Origin: Devosia yakushimensis
Lineage (GTDB): Bacteria; Pseudomonadota; Alphaproteobacteria; Rhizobiales; Devosiaceae
NCBI RefSeq assembly: GCF_030159855.1
Contig: NZ_BSNG01000002.1
Location: forward strand, 45,935-109,934
Reading direction: 5' to 3'
DNA length: 64,000 nucleotides
Each line of letters starts with the position of its first letter. Positions within the stretch are counted from its first letter, which is position 1. A program made the translations under genes and the position numbers. The notes under the pieces were generated by a model. That model had not been told where the DNA came from. It worked only from the letters and a program-made list of their open reading frames with translations, and did not search any database. Below, in pieces: positions 1-9,155 of this stretch.

Positions 1-396
1 GCATTCGCCATCATTGGCCCATTCGCTGCTGTCATCGCCGAAATCGATATCGGCGGCCGAGGCGGGAGGGGCAATGTCGACGGTCGTGGCGCCGTCCTCG
101 ACCAGGGTTACGGTGCCGGCTTCATAGGCGGCACGGCAATCGGTGGCATCCTTGCGGATGTCCTCGTCGAGCAATTCATCGGCGCTGCCTTCGCCCGAGA
201 AGCGCGGGTCGTCACATTCCCCGTCATTGGCCCATTCGCTCGAATCATCGCCGAAGTCGATGTCGCCGGCCGTGGTGGTGAGAGTGCTCGGTCCCGTCTT
301 ATTGTCGATTTTCTGGGCAAAGGCTGGTGCGGCAAGCCCTGCCGCCAGAATCAGCCCCAATGTGGTTGCGCCCAGCAACCGCTTATATGCTTGCAT
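1..396 (-). CDS. secreted acidic repeat protein, 3' end outside window
   Basis: This frame is open to the left window edge, so only the first 132 residues are seen. Residues 1-28 form a clear Sec signal peptide ending AAPAFAQ. The mature part carries the motif IDFGDDSSEWANDGEC at residues 46-61 and again, identical over 16 residues, at 117-132 where the window cuts it. The first copy continues with a CDDPRF-like segment and a KDATDCRAAYEAGTV segment, so the unit is about 70 residues with paired cysteines. The two DNA copies differ at synonymous sites, so the conservation is at protein level. I recall this motif in uncharacterised exported proteins of Hyphomicrobiales. No enzymatic function can be assigned from what is visible. 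Confidence 0.75.
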   Translation of the reverse strand, partial: MQAYKRLLGATTLGLILAAGLAAPAFAQKIDNKTGPSTLTTTAGDIDFGDDSSEWANDGECDDPRFSGEGSADELLDEDIRKDATDCRAAYEAGTVTLVEDGATTVDIAPPASAADIDFGDDSSEWANDGEC

Positions 397-471
397 CGGT
401 TGTCCCTTTCCGAAGGTGTCGCCGCAGTGGTGGCTGCACAATATAGCGGCTTTGCGGCAGCCGACAGAGTT

Positions 472-1422
472 TTAGTCCTTGCGATTGCGGGCCCGGCGTT
501 CAGCTCTTGTGAACAATACCGAACCCAACAGCACCAGGGCGGTGCCGATGGCATGGAAAAAGGTGAAGGGTTCGGACAGGACGATGACGGCGATGACAAT
601 GGTGACGACCGGCCCGAAGGCGGCGGTGGACGAGGTGGCCCGCGCCCCGATGCGTGCCATGCCGGCATTCATCAGGAATGAGGGCAGCACGGTGCCCAAT
701 ACGCCCAGCGCCAGCCCGTAGCTCCAGATCTGGGGCGAAAGCGTCAGATAGCTTTGCGGACCGGCAATGACCAGGTTCTGGGCAATCGCACAGATGGCGG
801 CGGTCGACATGGCGATACAGGTGAAAAGCGCCGAGCCCAGCTTGAGCATCTGCCGCTTGGCCAGGTGCTGGTAGAGCGCAAAGGTGATGGCCGAGCCCAG
901 CACCAGCATGGTGCCGATCACCAGGCCATCCGGGTTGACGGCCAGGTTCCAGCCGAAAATCACCAGCAGCCCGCCATAGGAGACCAGCATGGAGGGCACC
1001 ACGCCCCAGGCCATGCGGTCGCCGAAGAACCAGACGCCGAACAGCACGACGAAAAAGGGATAGGTGAACAGTACCAGCCGCTCATATTGGGCGCTGACGA
1101 AGTTCAGCCCCAGGAAATCGAGATAGCTCGAGACATAATAGCCCAAAATTCCCACCGCCATGCTGGCAATGATGGTTGCCGGGGTCAGCAGGCCTGCCGG
1201 CTTATCCCCGCGGCGCAGAATGGTGAGCAAAATGACCAGATAGACCGGCAAGGCGACGATCATGCGCAGGCTGAGCAGCATCTCTGTCGAGACGCCCTGG
1301 CCATAGGCCAGCTTGATGAAAATGCCCTTGGTGGAAAACAGGATCGCCCCGGCAACGGCGAAGGCATAGCCGATGGGGTCGCTGGCGGTTTCTGTGGGGG
1401 CGGCGGAGGCGGGGGTGGACAT
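472..1422 (-). CDS. DMT/EamA family inner-membrane transporter
   Basis: The 316-residue product has about ten hydrophobic segments in two halves of similar size, the usual EamA duplication. It begins with a short Ala/Thr/Pro-rich cytoplasmic tail and then a first helix, GYAFAVAGAILFSTKGIFIK. The second EamA half contains the typical ATSSTAAFGPVVTIVIAV stretch and a basic C-terminus, RAERRARNRKD. Members of the drug/metabolite transporter superfamily export or exchange small metabolites across the inner membrane, and sequence alone does not give the substrate. It is oriented like xerC but separated from it by about 250 bp, so it is probably its own unit. I saw no clear promoter in that gap. 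Confidence 0.85.
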   Translation of the reverse strand: MSTPASAAPTETASDPIGYAFAVAGAILFSTKGIFIKLAYGQGVSTEMLLSLRMIVALPVYLVILLTILRRGDKPAGLLTPATIIASMAVGILGYYVSSYLDFLGLNFVSAQYERLVLFTYPFFVVLFGVWFFGDRMAWGVVPSMLVSYGGLLVIFGWNLAVNPDGLVIGTMLVLGSAITFALYQHLAKRQMLKLGSALFTCIAMSTAAICAIAQNLVIAGPQSYLTLSPQIWSYGLALGVLGTVLPSFLMNAGMARIGARATSSTAAFGPVVTIVIAVIVLSEPFTFFHAIGTALVLLGSVLFTRAERRARNRKD

Positions 1423-1671
1423 GAGGCGGTTCCTGAGGAGCCCGCCTGCCAGATCACCAGAGCGCCTGAAAGGCGGGCCGGTGAGACGAAGGGCTTGACG
1501 TCAGCGCTCGTTCCGGTCCCGTGGGGAGCCAGAAAGCCAAAGAGCAAGGAGAATGGTGGCGGGCGCGTGCATATCCGTTTCGTACTGCCCGGCGTGAGCG
1601 CTGGCAAGGCGGCTTTGGCGATAACCGTTCGGCACGAAATGCGCCGCCGATGCTAACAGTCTGTGCACAAA

Positions 1672-2601
1672 TCAGCCCCTGGGATGGGCCTTGCGATAAC
1701 TTTCGAGGAGGCGCTCGGTATCGACGGCGGTATAGATCTGGGTGGTGGAAAGGCTGGCATGGCCGAGCAGTTCCTGGATGGCGCGCAGATCGCCGCCACG
1801 GCCCAATAAATGCGTTGCAAAAGAATGCCTTAGCGCATGCGGCGTAGCCGAAGGCGGCAGGCCCAGCGCGCCGCGCAGCTGGGCGACGCGCAGCTGAATC
1901 AGCCGGGGCGACAGCACCCCGCCCTTTACCCCCCGGAACAGGGGCTCCTCGGGCCAGGATTTGAACGGACAAAGCTCGACATAAAGCTCGATCGCCTTGC
2001 GCACCGCCTCGATCAGCGGCACCATCCGCACCTTGCCGCCCTTGCCGGTCACACGCAGCGTTGTCGATTCGAGATCGGCCCGGGTCAGCGCCAAAGCCTC
2101 GGCAATACGGAGCCCGGCGCCATAACACAGCGAGAGCACGGCCATGTCGCGGGCGGCGACCCAGGGGCGTTCCTCCATCTCTTCGGTGGTCGAAATGGTG
2201 CGGCGCGCCTCGCTCACCGTCAGCGCCTTGGGCAGGGATTTGGGCTGTTTTGGCGTACGGATGACATTGAGCGCCTCGGTGGCGAGCACACCCTCGCGCT
2301 CGAGAAAGCGGAAGAAGCTCTTGAGCGCCGAGAGCACCCGGGCCAGCGAGCGCGAGCCCAGGCTTTCATTGCGCCGCTGGGCCATGAAGGCCCGGATATC
2401 GGCGCCTCGCAGGTCCTTGAGCACGGCCAGCGTCACCGTGCCGCCGGCATGGCCGGCGAGAAATTGCAGGAATTGATCGAGGTCGCGGCCATAGGCCGTC
2501 AGCGTATTGCCGGCCAGCCGGCGGACCGAGCCCAGCTCGCGCTGCCAGGCGCCGATCTGGGCGCGGATGAAATCGTCGGTGGCAAAGGCTGAATCGACCA
2601 T
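1672..2601 (-). CDS. xerC: tyrosine recombinase XerC
   Basis: The 309-residue product has an N-terminal SAM-like core-binding domain (about 10-110) and a C-terminal catalytic domain. The catalytic signature is visible: Arg in GAGLRIAEAL, Lys in TGKGGKVRMVP, His-x-x-Arg in HALRHSFATHLL, His in LLGHASLSTTQIYT, and the nucleophilic Tyr in that last motif. With XerD it resolves chromosome dimers at dif. Length and the lack of adjacent integrase-type attachment sites favour the housekeeping recombinase over a phage integrase. XerC and XerD are hard to separate by eye; position next to priA is what I remember for xerC in Hyphomicrobiales. No dif-like site is visible in the window. Confidence 0.9.
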   Translation of the reverse strand: MVDSAFATDDFIRAQIGAWQRELGSVRRLAGNTLTAYGRDLDQFLQFLAGHAGGTVTLAVLKDLRGADIRAFMAQRRNESLGSRSLARVLSALKSFFRFLEREGVLATEALNVIRTPKQPKSLPKALTVSEARRTISTTEEMEERPWVAARDMAVLSLCYGAGLRIAEALALTRADLESTTLRVTGKGGKVRMVPLIEAVRKAIELYVELCPFKSWPEEPLFRGVKGGVLSPRLIQLRVAQLRGALGLPPSATPHALRHSFATHLLGRGGDLRAIQELLGHASLSTTQIYTAVDTERLLESYRKAHPRG

Positions 2602-2684
2602 GGCGCAAGTTTAGCGCCGGCCGGTTAGAAAAGCGTAGCAATTGGGGAGGTGAGGGAACCTGGGAGGTCCTGCATGGGAAGGTC

Positions 2685-2730
2685 CCCTCACCCCGGGGCT
2701 GCGCCGACCTCTCAGATGGGAGAGGTGAGG
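2685..2730. repeat. intergenic palindromic repeat (CTCACC/GGTGAG type)
   Basis: CCTCACC at 2686-2692 pairs with GGTGAGG at 2724-2730. The segment GCCGACCTCTC is shared with a second copy at 34974-35021, and a further GGTGAGG lies at 2648-2654. It sits between the convergently placed ends of coding regions and encodes nothing. It looks like a REP-like dispersed intergenic element. Confidence 0.65.
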
Positions 2731-2732
2731 AC

Positions 2733-2924
2733 TCAGCGGCAGCGTGGGGTAAAATCGGGCCATTGGCTGGGCGGCAGGCCCAGGTCGGCATAGAGGCGCG
2801 GTGGCAGTTCCTGCACCCGTTTCTGGCGCTGCAAAGCCGATTGCAGCAATTGATAGAGGCTGGCCCGCTTGGCAATGGCGACGACATCATCGGCCAGGGG
2901 CACGCGATCGATCATCTCAGTCAT
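2733..2924 (-). CDS. small hypothetical protein
   Basis: I place the start at the ATG beginning MTEMIDRVPL because AGGAGG lies five bases upstream; an ATG nine codons earlier has no such site. The 63-residue product has no signal peptide or membrane segment. It contains a helical, basic middle (RASLYQLLQSALQRQKRVQ) and a C-terminal ELPPRLYADLGLPPSQWPDF segment. The latter resembles the tails of small DUF1127-type proteins, where a YRDLGL motif is common, but this is only a resemblance. The gene stands alone between xerC and priA and is divergent from priA. Confidence 0.55.
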   Translation of the reverse strand: MTEMIDRVPLADDVVAIAKRASLYQLLQSALQRQKRVQELPPRLYADLGLPPSQWPDFTPRCR

Positions 2925-3047
2925 GACATCCTCCTGTGCTTGGAAAAACATCCTGCACCCAACCCCTGACAGGGCCTGTCAGCAGTCGGCGGGAGCAGCA
3001 GAATCACTTGCGCTGGCCGCGCCGGGATGCGAACAGAACAGGCACAA

Positions 3048-5216
3048 ATGGAGACACGTCCAGACATTGTCGCCGTGATGGTGGGGGTGGCCGTCGAGGG
3101 CCCCTATAGCTATCGCGTGCCCGCCCATATGAGCGTCACGCGCGGCTCGATCGTGGCTGTGCCGCTGGGGCCGCGGCTGACGCTTGGCGTGGTCTGGGGG
3201 CCGCCCAAGGACATGGTGGCGCATAATCGGCTGCGCGATATCGCCATGGTCTATGACGTGCCCCCGCTCAGCGAGGAATTGCTCAAGCTGGTCGAATGGG
3301 TAGCGCGCTATACGCTGGCGGCGCCCGGCCAGGTATTGCGCGCCGTGCTGCGCTCGACCGAAGCGCTCGATACGCCCAAGCCAATCGTGGCTTTCCGGCG
3401 CACCGGGCTTGAGCCGGAGAAGCTGACGCCGGCCCGGTTACGGGTGCTCGATGCCTTGATGGACGATATGGCCTGGCCCAAGGCGGCACTGGTCGGGTCC
3501 ACCGGCGTTTCGACTTCGGTGATCGAGGGGCTGGAGCGAGCCGGGGCCATCGAACGGCTGGAAATGCCGCCGCCGCCCATCGTGCTACCGCCCGATCCGG
3601 AAGCGACGGCCACGGTACTCAACCCCGAACAGCAGGCAGCGCTTGACCAGATCGTGGCGCTCGATGCCGGGCGGTTCGGCGTCGCCCTGCTCGACGGCGT
3701 CACCGGGGGTGGCAAGACCGAGGTGTTTTTCGAGGCGGTGGCCGATACCTTGCGGGCCGGGCGGCAGGCGCTGATCCTGCTGCCGGAAATTGCGCTGACC
3801 CACACATTTTTGGACCGCTTCACCAGGCGCTTCGGCACGCGCCCGGCCGAGTGGCATTCGGATATGACGCCGGTGCAGCGGGCTAAGGTATGGCGCGGCG
3901 TGCTCGAGGGCAGTGTGCGGGCGGTGGTTGGGGCGCGCTCGGCGCTGTTCCTGCCGTTTCGCGAGCTGGGCATGCTAGTGCTCGATGAAGAGCATGACGG
4001 CGCTTATAAGCAATCGGACGGGGTCAATTACCATGCCCGCGACATGGCCATTGTGCGGGCGCATCTGGCTGAGGCGCGGGTGGTGCTGAGTTCGGCCACG
4101 CCGTCGGTCGAAACGCGCAATAATGCCAATGTCGGCCGCTATGCCCATGTGCTGCTGACCTCGCGCTTTGCTGAAGCGGCCATGCCCAACATTACCGCTA
4201 TCGACATGCGGATCGACGGGCCGGAAAAGGGGCAGTGGATCGCGCCAGTGCTGGCGCGCGAAGTGTTTGCGGCGCTGGACCGGGGCGAGCAGGCGCTGCT
4301 GTTCCTCAACCGGCGCGGCTATGCTCCGCTGACGCTGTGCCGCGCTTGCGGGCATCAATATCAATGTCCCGATTGCTCGGCCTGGATGGTGGAGCATCGC
4401 TTCCGGGGCGTGCTGATGTGCCACCATTGCGGGCATGAAATGCGCACCCCCAAGACCTGCAGCGCCTGTGGCGAGGAAGATACGCTGATCGCGGTGGGGC
4501 CGGGGATCGAGCGGGTGGCCGAAGAGGCGGCGGCGCGCTTCCCCGATGCGCGGCGGGTGATTCTCTCCTCCGATATGGGCTCCAATGCACAACTGCGCGA
4601 GCGCTTCGCCGAGATCGAGCGGGGCGAATATGACCTGATCATCGGCACCCAGCTGGTCAGCAAGGGCCACCATTTTGAAAAGCTCTCGGTGGTTGGCGTG
4701 CTCGATGCCGATCTGGGGTTGGCGCACGGCGATCCGCGCGCGGCGGAGCGGACCTATCAGATTTTGACTCAGGTGGCCGGGCGGGCCGGGCGGGCCTCCA
4801 AGACGGGCAAGGCGTTCCTCCAGACCTATCACCCCGATCATCCGGTGATGCGGGCCATGGTGACGGGTGATCGGGAGGCTTTTTACGCCCATGAGCTGAT
4901 GGCGCGCGAGGCCGGTGGGCTGCCGCCATTCGGGCGGCTGGCGGCACTGATCGTCTCGGCCAATGAGCACGACACGGCAATGGGCTTCGCCAAGCGGCTG
5001 CTGTCGGCTGCCCCCATGGCAGAGGGGGTAAAACTCTTCGGCCCGGCCGATGCACCCGTCGCCATTATCCGCGGCCGGCATCGCGTGCGGCTGCTGGCTC
5101 AGTCGGGCAAGGATTTCGATCTCTCCGGCTATGTGCGGTTCTGGCTCAATTCGGCGGAGAAGGTGACGGGGAATCTACGGGTCCAGGTGGATATCGACCC
5201 GATGAGCTTTATGTAA
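3048..5216 (+). CDS. priA: primosomal protein N' (replication restart helicase)
   Basis: PriA binds stalled forks and D-loops and reloads the replicative helicase. The product (about 722 residues) shows the N-terminal DNA-binding domain (VEGPYSYRVP), helicase domain 1 with Walker A GVTGGGKTE and the DEEH box (LDEEHD), and helicase domain 2 with VAGRAGRASK. The zinc-binding insertion is complete, with the cysteine pairs CRACG, CPDC, CHHC and CSACG. I favour the ATG at 3048, which has AGG six bases upstream; the in-frame ATG at 3027 is possible and adds seven residues. The gene is divergent from the small gene before it and ends 58 bp before brnT. Confidence 0.95.
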   Translation: METRPDIVAVMVGVAVEGPYSYRVPAHMSVTRGSIVAVPLGPRLTLGVVWGPPKDMVAHNRLRDIAMVYDVPPLSEELLKLVEWVARYTLAAPGQVLRAVLRSTEALDTPKPIVAFRRTGLEPEKLTPARLRVLDALMDDMAWPKAALVGSTGVSTSVIEGLERAGAIERLEMPPPPIVLPPDPEATATVLNPEQQAALDQIVALDAGRFGVALLDGVTGGGKTEVFFEAVADTLRAGRQALILLPEIALTHTFLDRFTRRFGTRPAEWHSDMTPVQRAKVWRGVLEGSVRAVVGARSALFLPFRELGMLVLDEEHDGAYKQSDGVNYHARDMAIVRAHLAEARVVLSSATPSVETRNNANVGRYAHVLLTSRFAEAAMPNITAIDMRIDGPEKGQWIAPVLAREVFAALDRGEQALLFLNRRGYAPLTLCRACGHQYQCPDCSAWMVEHRFRGVLMCHHCGHEMRTPKTCSACGEEDTLIAVGPGIERVAEEAAARFPDARRVILSSDMGSNAQLRERFAEIERGEYDLIIGTQLVSKGHHFEKLSVVGVLDADLGLAHGDPRAAERTYQILTQVAGRAGRASKTGKAFLQTYHPDHPVMRAMVTGDREAFYAHELMAREAGGLPPFGRLAALIVSANEHDTAMGFAKRLLSAAPMAEGVKLFGPADAPVAIIRGRHRVRLLAQSGKDFDLSGYVRFWLNSAEKVTGNLRVQVDIDPMSFM

Positions 5217-5234
5217 TTTTTGTATATACGAAAA

Positions 5235-5263
5235 TTGACGAGACGCGTTCAGACGACTACATT
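5235..5263 (+). promoter_or_regulatory. candidate sigma-70 promoter for brnTA
   Basis: TTGACG (5235-5240) and TACATT (5258-5263) are separated by exactly 17 bp. The predicted start of transcription, about 5270, lies only some five bases before the brnT ATG, so the message would be nearly leaderless. A short AT-rich palindrome (GTATATAC) precedes the -35 box and might be a binding site. Confidence 0.4.
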
Positions 5264-5274
5264 GAGGGGGCTCG

Positions 5275-5541
5275 ATGGATTTCGAATGGGACGAGACCAA
5301 GAACGCAACGAACAAGGCCAAGCATGGGGTGGGCTTCGAGATCGCCAGAGCGTTTCTGTGGGACGAAGCGATAATCGAGACCGACAGCCGCAGAGATTAT
5401 GGTGAGGAGCGGTTCATCGCTCGCGGCCCTGCCTCGGATGGTTTGCGGTACCATATTGCTTTCACCATGCGCGGCGACACAGTGCGCCTCATCACGATGA
5501 GGCGGTTCAGCAGAAGGGACTATCTACGCTATGGTCGATGA
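5275..5541 (+). CDS. brnT: BrnT family type II toxin
   Basis: BrnT toxins are small RelE-fold ribonucleases that stop translation and are neutralised by BrnA. The 88-residue product opens with MDFEWDETKNATNKAKHGVGFE, the family hallmark (FEWDxxKxxxNxxKHGVxF), and ends with the RLITMRRFSRRDYLRYGR segment that carries the conserved basic residues and terminal Tyr. Length is typical. The stop overlaps the antitoxin start by 11 bases, so translation is probably coupled. The toxin-first order is normal for brnTA. The neighbourhood is housekeeping, so a role beyond local stress response or selfish maintenance cannot be read from context. Confidence 0.9.
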   Translation: MDFEWDETKNATNKAKHGVGFEIARAFLWDEAIIETDSRRDYGEERFIARGPASDGLRYHIAFTMRGDTVRLITMRRFSRRDYLRYGR

Positions 5542-5836
5542 TCCGAAGTCCAATAACAGATTGCCAGACGACGACAGCTTCTATGGTGTTCCTGATGAGG
5601 ATACCCCCGAGCTGACCGAGGAGGCTATGCGGCGCTCCATCCCGGCAAAGCAGTTCTTTGCCGAGCGCGGTCTGCCTATGCCTGGCCGTCCCAAATCGGA
5701 AGCGCCCAAGGTCTCGGTCAGTTTGCGGCTGGACCCCGAGGTTGTGGATGGATTCAAGGCCGGCGGTCCGGGCTGGCAGACGCGGATGAATGCGGTTTTG
5801 GCGCAGAGTCTGAAGGACCAGAAGAAGTCGGCTTAG
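5531..5836 (+). CDS. brnA: BrnA family antitoxin
   Basis: The 101-residue product has an acidic N-terminal half that would wrap the toxin and a C-terminal ribbon-helix-helix-like segment, KVSVSLRLDPEVVDGFKAGGPGWQTRMN, which matches the DNA-binding end of BrnA antitoxins. The short linker MPGRPKSEAPK precedes it. It overlaps brnT by 11 bases. BrnA normally represses its own promoter together with BrnT, so the promoter at 5235-5263 is the expected target. The locus ends here, followed by about 245 bp leading to atpH. Confidence 0.88.
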   Translation: MVDDPKSNNRLPDDDSFYGVPDEDTPELTEEAMRRSIPAKQFFAERGLPMPGRPKSEAPKVSVSLRLDPEVVDGFKAGGPGWQTRMNAVLAQSLKDQKKSA

Positions 5837-5923
5837 TCAGCTGCCGACACGGCCGCGGTGAACTTGCCGTGGAACGTTGTACCCTGCGACATTTTCGCCG
5901 CCTTTGAATCTCCCCGCCAAGCC

Positions 5924-5952
5924 TTGCGTGGCGCTTGGGCCTTGTGCTAGAG
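5924..5952 (+). promoter_or_regulatory. possible promoter of the atp operon
   Basis: TTGCGT (5924-5929) and CTAGAG (5947-5952) are 17 bp apart in the 245-bp space before atpH. The match to alphaproteobacterial consensus is moderate. A leader of roughly 120 bases would follow. Nothing else gene-like is seen in this stretch. Confidence 0.3.
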
Positions 5953-6080
5953 CCAGCGCGACTTTAAAGGGGTCTCCGGACGGCTCCTTTTCCAGACAAG
6001 AACAAGCGTCAACGACCGCCCGGTTTCTTCCACGAAATGGGGCAGATCGTCAGGCGGGCAACCAAGAGGGTGAAGCGGCA

Positions 6081-6641
6081 TTGGCAGCGCAGGATTCAGT
6101 GCTTACCCAGATCGCGCGGCCATATGCGTCGGCGTTGTTCGACCTCGCCCAGAGCGAGAATCAATTGGCATCGGTCGAGACGTCGCTGTCCGACGTTTCC
6201 CGGCTGATCGGGGAAAGCCAGGACTTTTCCCGCTTTTTGCGATCCCCCGTCATTTCCGGCGATAGCAAGGCCCATGCGCTCGACGCGCTGCTGGCCAAGG
6301 CCAAGACCAATAGTCTTGTCGCCAATTTCCTGCGGCTCGTTGCCAAGAATGGCCGGCTGTTTGCGCTCGATGCGATCATCGTGGGGTTCCGCGAGCTGGC
6401 CGCTGCGGCGCGCGGAGAGGTTTCGGCCGATGTGACTTCGGCGGCGCCGCTGACCGCCGCGCAGGTCAAGTCGCTGGCCGCAACGCTCAAGGCCAAGCTG
6501 GGCAAGACCGTTACGCTCAACCAGTTCGTCGATGCCTCGCTGATCGGTGGCCTTCAGGTGAAGGTCGGATCGCAGATGATCGACTCTTCCCTCAAGACGA
6601 AATTGACCGCGATGAAGATCGCCATGAAAGAGGTCGGATAA
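6081..6641 (+). CDS. atpH: F1F0 ATP synthase subunit delta
   Basis: Subunit delta is the stator link between F1 and the b subunits. The start is placed at TTG 6081, preceded by AGAGGGTGA, which gives a 186-residue product, the normal length; the open frame continues upstream without family similarity. The N-terminal helical domain (TQIARPYASALFDLA) and the C-terminal GGLQVKVGSQMIDSSLKTKL motif are both intact. The gene abuts atpA with no gap (TAA directly followed by ATG). As usual in alphaproteobacteria the operon encodes only the F1 part, and the membrane subunits must be elsewhere in the genome. Confidence 0.95.
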   Translation: MAAQDSVLTQIARPYASALFDLAQSENQLASVETSLSDVSRLIGESQDFSRFLRSPVISGDSKAHALDALLAKAKTNSLVANFLRLVAKNGRLFALDAIIVGFRELAAAARGEVSADVTSAAPLTAAQVKSLAATLKAKLGKTVTLNQFVDASLIGGLQVKVGSQMIDSSLKTKLTAMKIAMKEVG

Positions 6642-8177
<1,536 letters not shown>

Positions 8178-8190
8178 GTAAGTTTGTCTG

Positions 8191-8216
8191 GCGCGTGACC
8201 GGCTTGCCGGTCGCGC
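8191..8216 (+). other. intercistronic hairpin between atpA and atpG
   Basis: GACCGG (8197-8202) pairs with CCGGTC (8207-8212) around a CTTG loop, extended by GCGC/GCGC outside a two-base bulge. No uridine run follows, so it is unlikely to be a terminator. It may protect message ends or set subunit ratios. Confidence 0.5.
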
Positions 8217-8243
8217 TTCAAGGCCCAAGGAGACGATAGGCAG

Positions 8244-9131
8244 ATGCCGTCGCTAAAGGACCTCAAGAACCGGATCGATTCGGTCAAATCGACGCAAAAG
8301 ATCACCAAGGCCATGCAGATGGTCGCGGCGGCCAAACTGCGCCGTGCGCAGGACGCTGCCGAGGCCGCGCGCCCCTATGCCGAACGCATGGGCAAGGTGC
8401 TGGCGAGCCTGGCATCGGTCTATGAAGGCCAGACCGGGGCTCCGGTCCTGCTGGCCGGCACGGGCAAGGACCAGGTGCATCTGCTGATTGTGGCGACCGG
8501 CGAGCGTGGCCTGGCGGGCGGTTTCAATTCGTCCATCGCCCGGCTGGCGCGCGATCATGCCGCCAAGCTGCTTGCCGAGGGCAAGACGGTCAAGATCCTG
8601 ACCGTCGGCCGCAAGGGCAATGACATTCTCAAGCGTCAATATCCCGACAATATCATCGAGACGGTCAGCTTCCGCGACGTCAAGAATGTCGGTTTTGCCC
8701 AGGCGGCGCAGATTTCGGAAAAGGTGCAGGCCCTGTTTGCGGCCGGCGAGTTCGACGTGGCGACGCTGTTCTTTGCCAAGTTCAACTCGGTGATCAGCCA
8801 GGTGCCGACGGCGCTGCAGATCATCCCGGCCAAAATCGAAAAGCCCGAAGGTGAAGGCCATGTGGCCGCGTCCACTGTGCCCTATGAATACGAGCCGAGC
8901 GAAGAGGCGATCGTGGAAGACCTGCTGCCGCGCAATATCAGCGTGCAGATTTTCCGCGCCCTGCTCGAAAACGGCGCCTCGTTCTACGGCGCGCAGATGT
9001 CCGCGATGGACAATGCGACAAGGAACGCCGGCGAAATGATCGGCAAGCTGCAGCTGAGCTATAACCGCCAGCGCCAGGCCCAGATCACCAAAGAACTCAT
9101 CGAAATCATTTCGGGCGCGGAAGCGCTCTAA
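8244..9131 (+). CDS. atpG: F1F0 ATP synthase subunit gamma
   Basis: Gamma is the rotating central shaft of F1. The 295-residue product has the N-terminal coiled-coil helix MPSLKDLKNRIDSVKSTQKITKAMQMVAAAKLRRAQ and the C-terminal partner helix ending in the conserved ITKELIEIISGAEAL. The Rossmann-like middle (TGERGLAGGFNSSI) is intact. AAGGAGA lies upstream of the ATG. Length is normal. Confidence 0.97.
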   Translation: MPSLKDLKNRIDSVKSTQKITKAMQMVAAAKLRRAQDAAEAARPYAERMGKVLASLASVYEGQTGAPVLLAGTGKDQVHLLIVATGERGLAGGFNSSIARLARDHAAKLLAEGKTVKILTVGRKGNDILKRQYPDNIIETVSFRDVKNVGFAQAAQISEKVQALFAAGEFDVATLFFAKFNSVISQVPTALQIIPAKIEKPEGEGHVAASTVPYEYEPSEEAIVEDLLPRNISVQIFRALLENGASFYGAQMSAMDNATRNAGEMIGKLQLSYNRQRQAQITKELIEIISGAEAL

Positions 9132-9155
9132 GCAATCCAGCGAAGGACGAAGCAA

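Noticed and set aside
1672..2601. Phage integrase instead of XerC
   Set aside because: Length, motif set and housekeeping context favour XerC. No attachment repeats, excisionase or phage genes are near.
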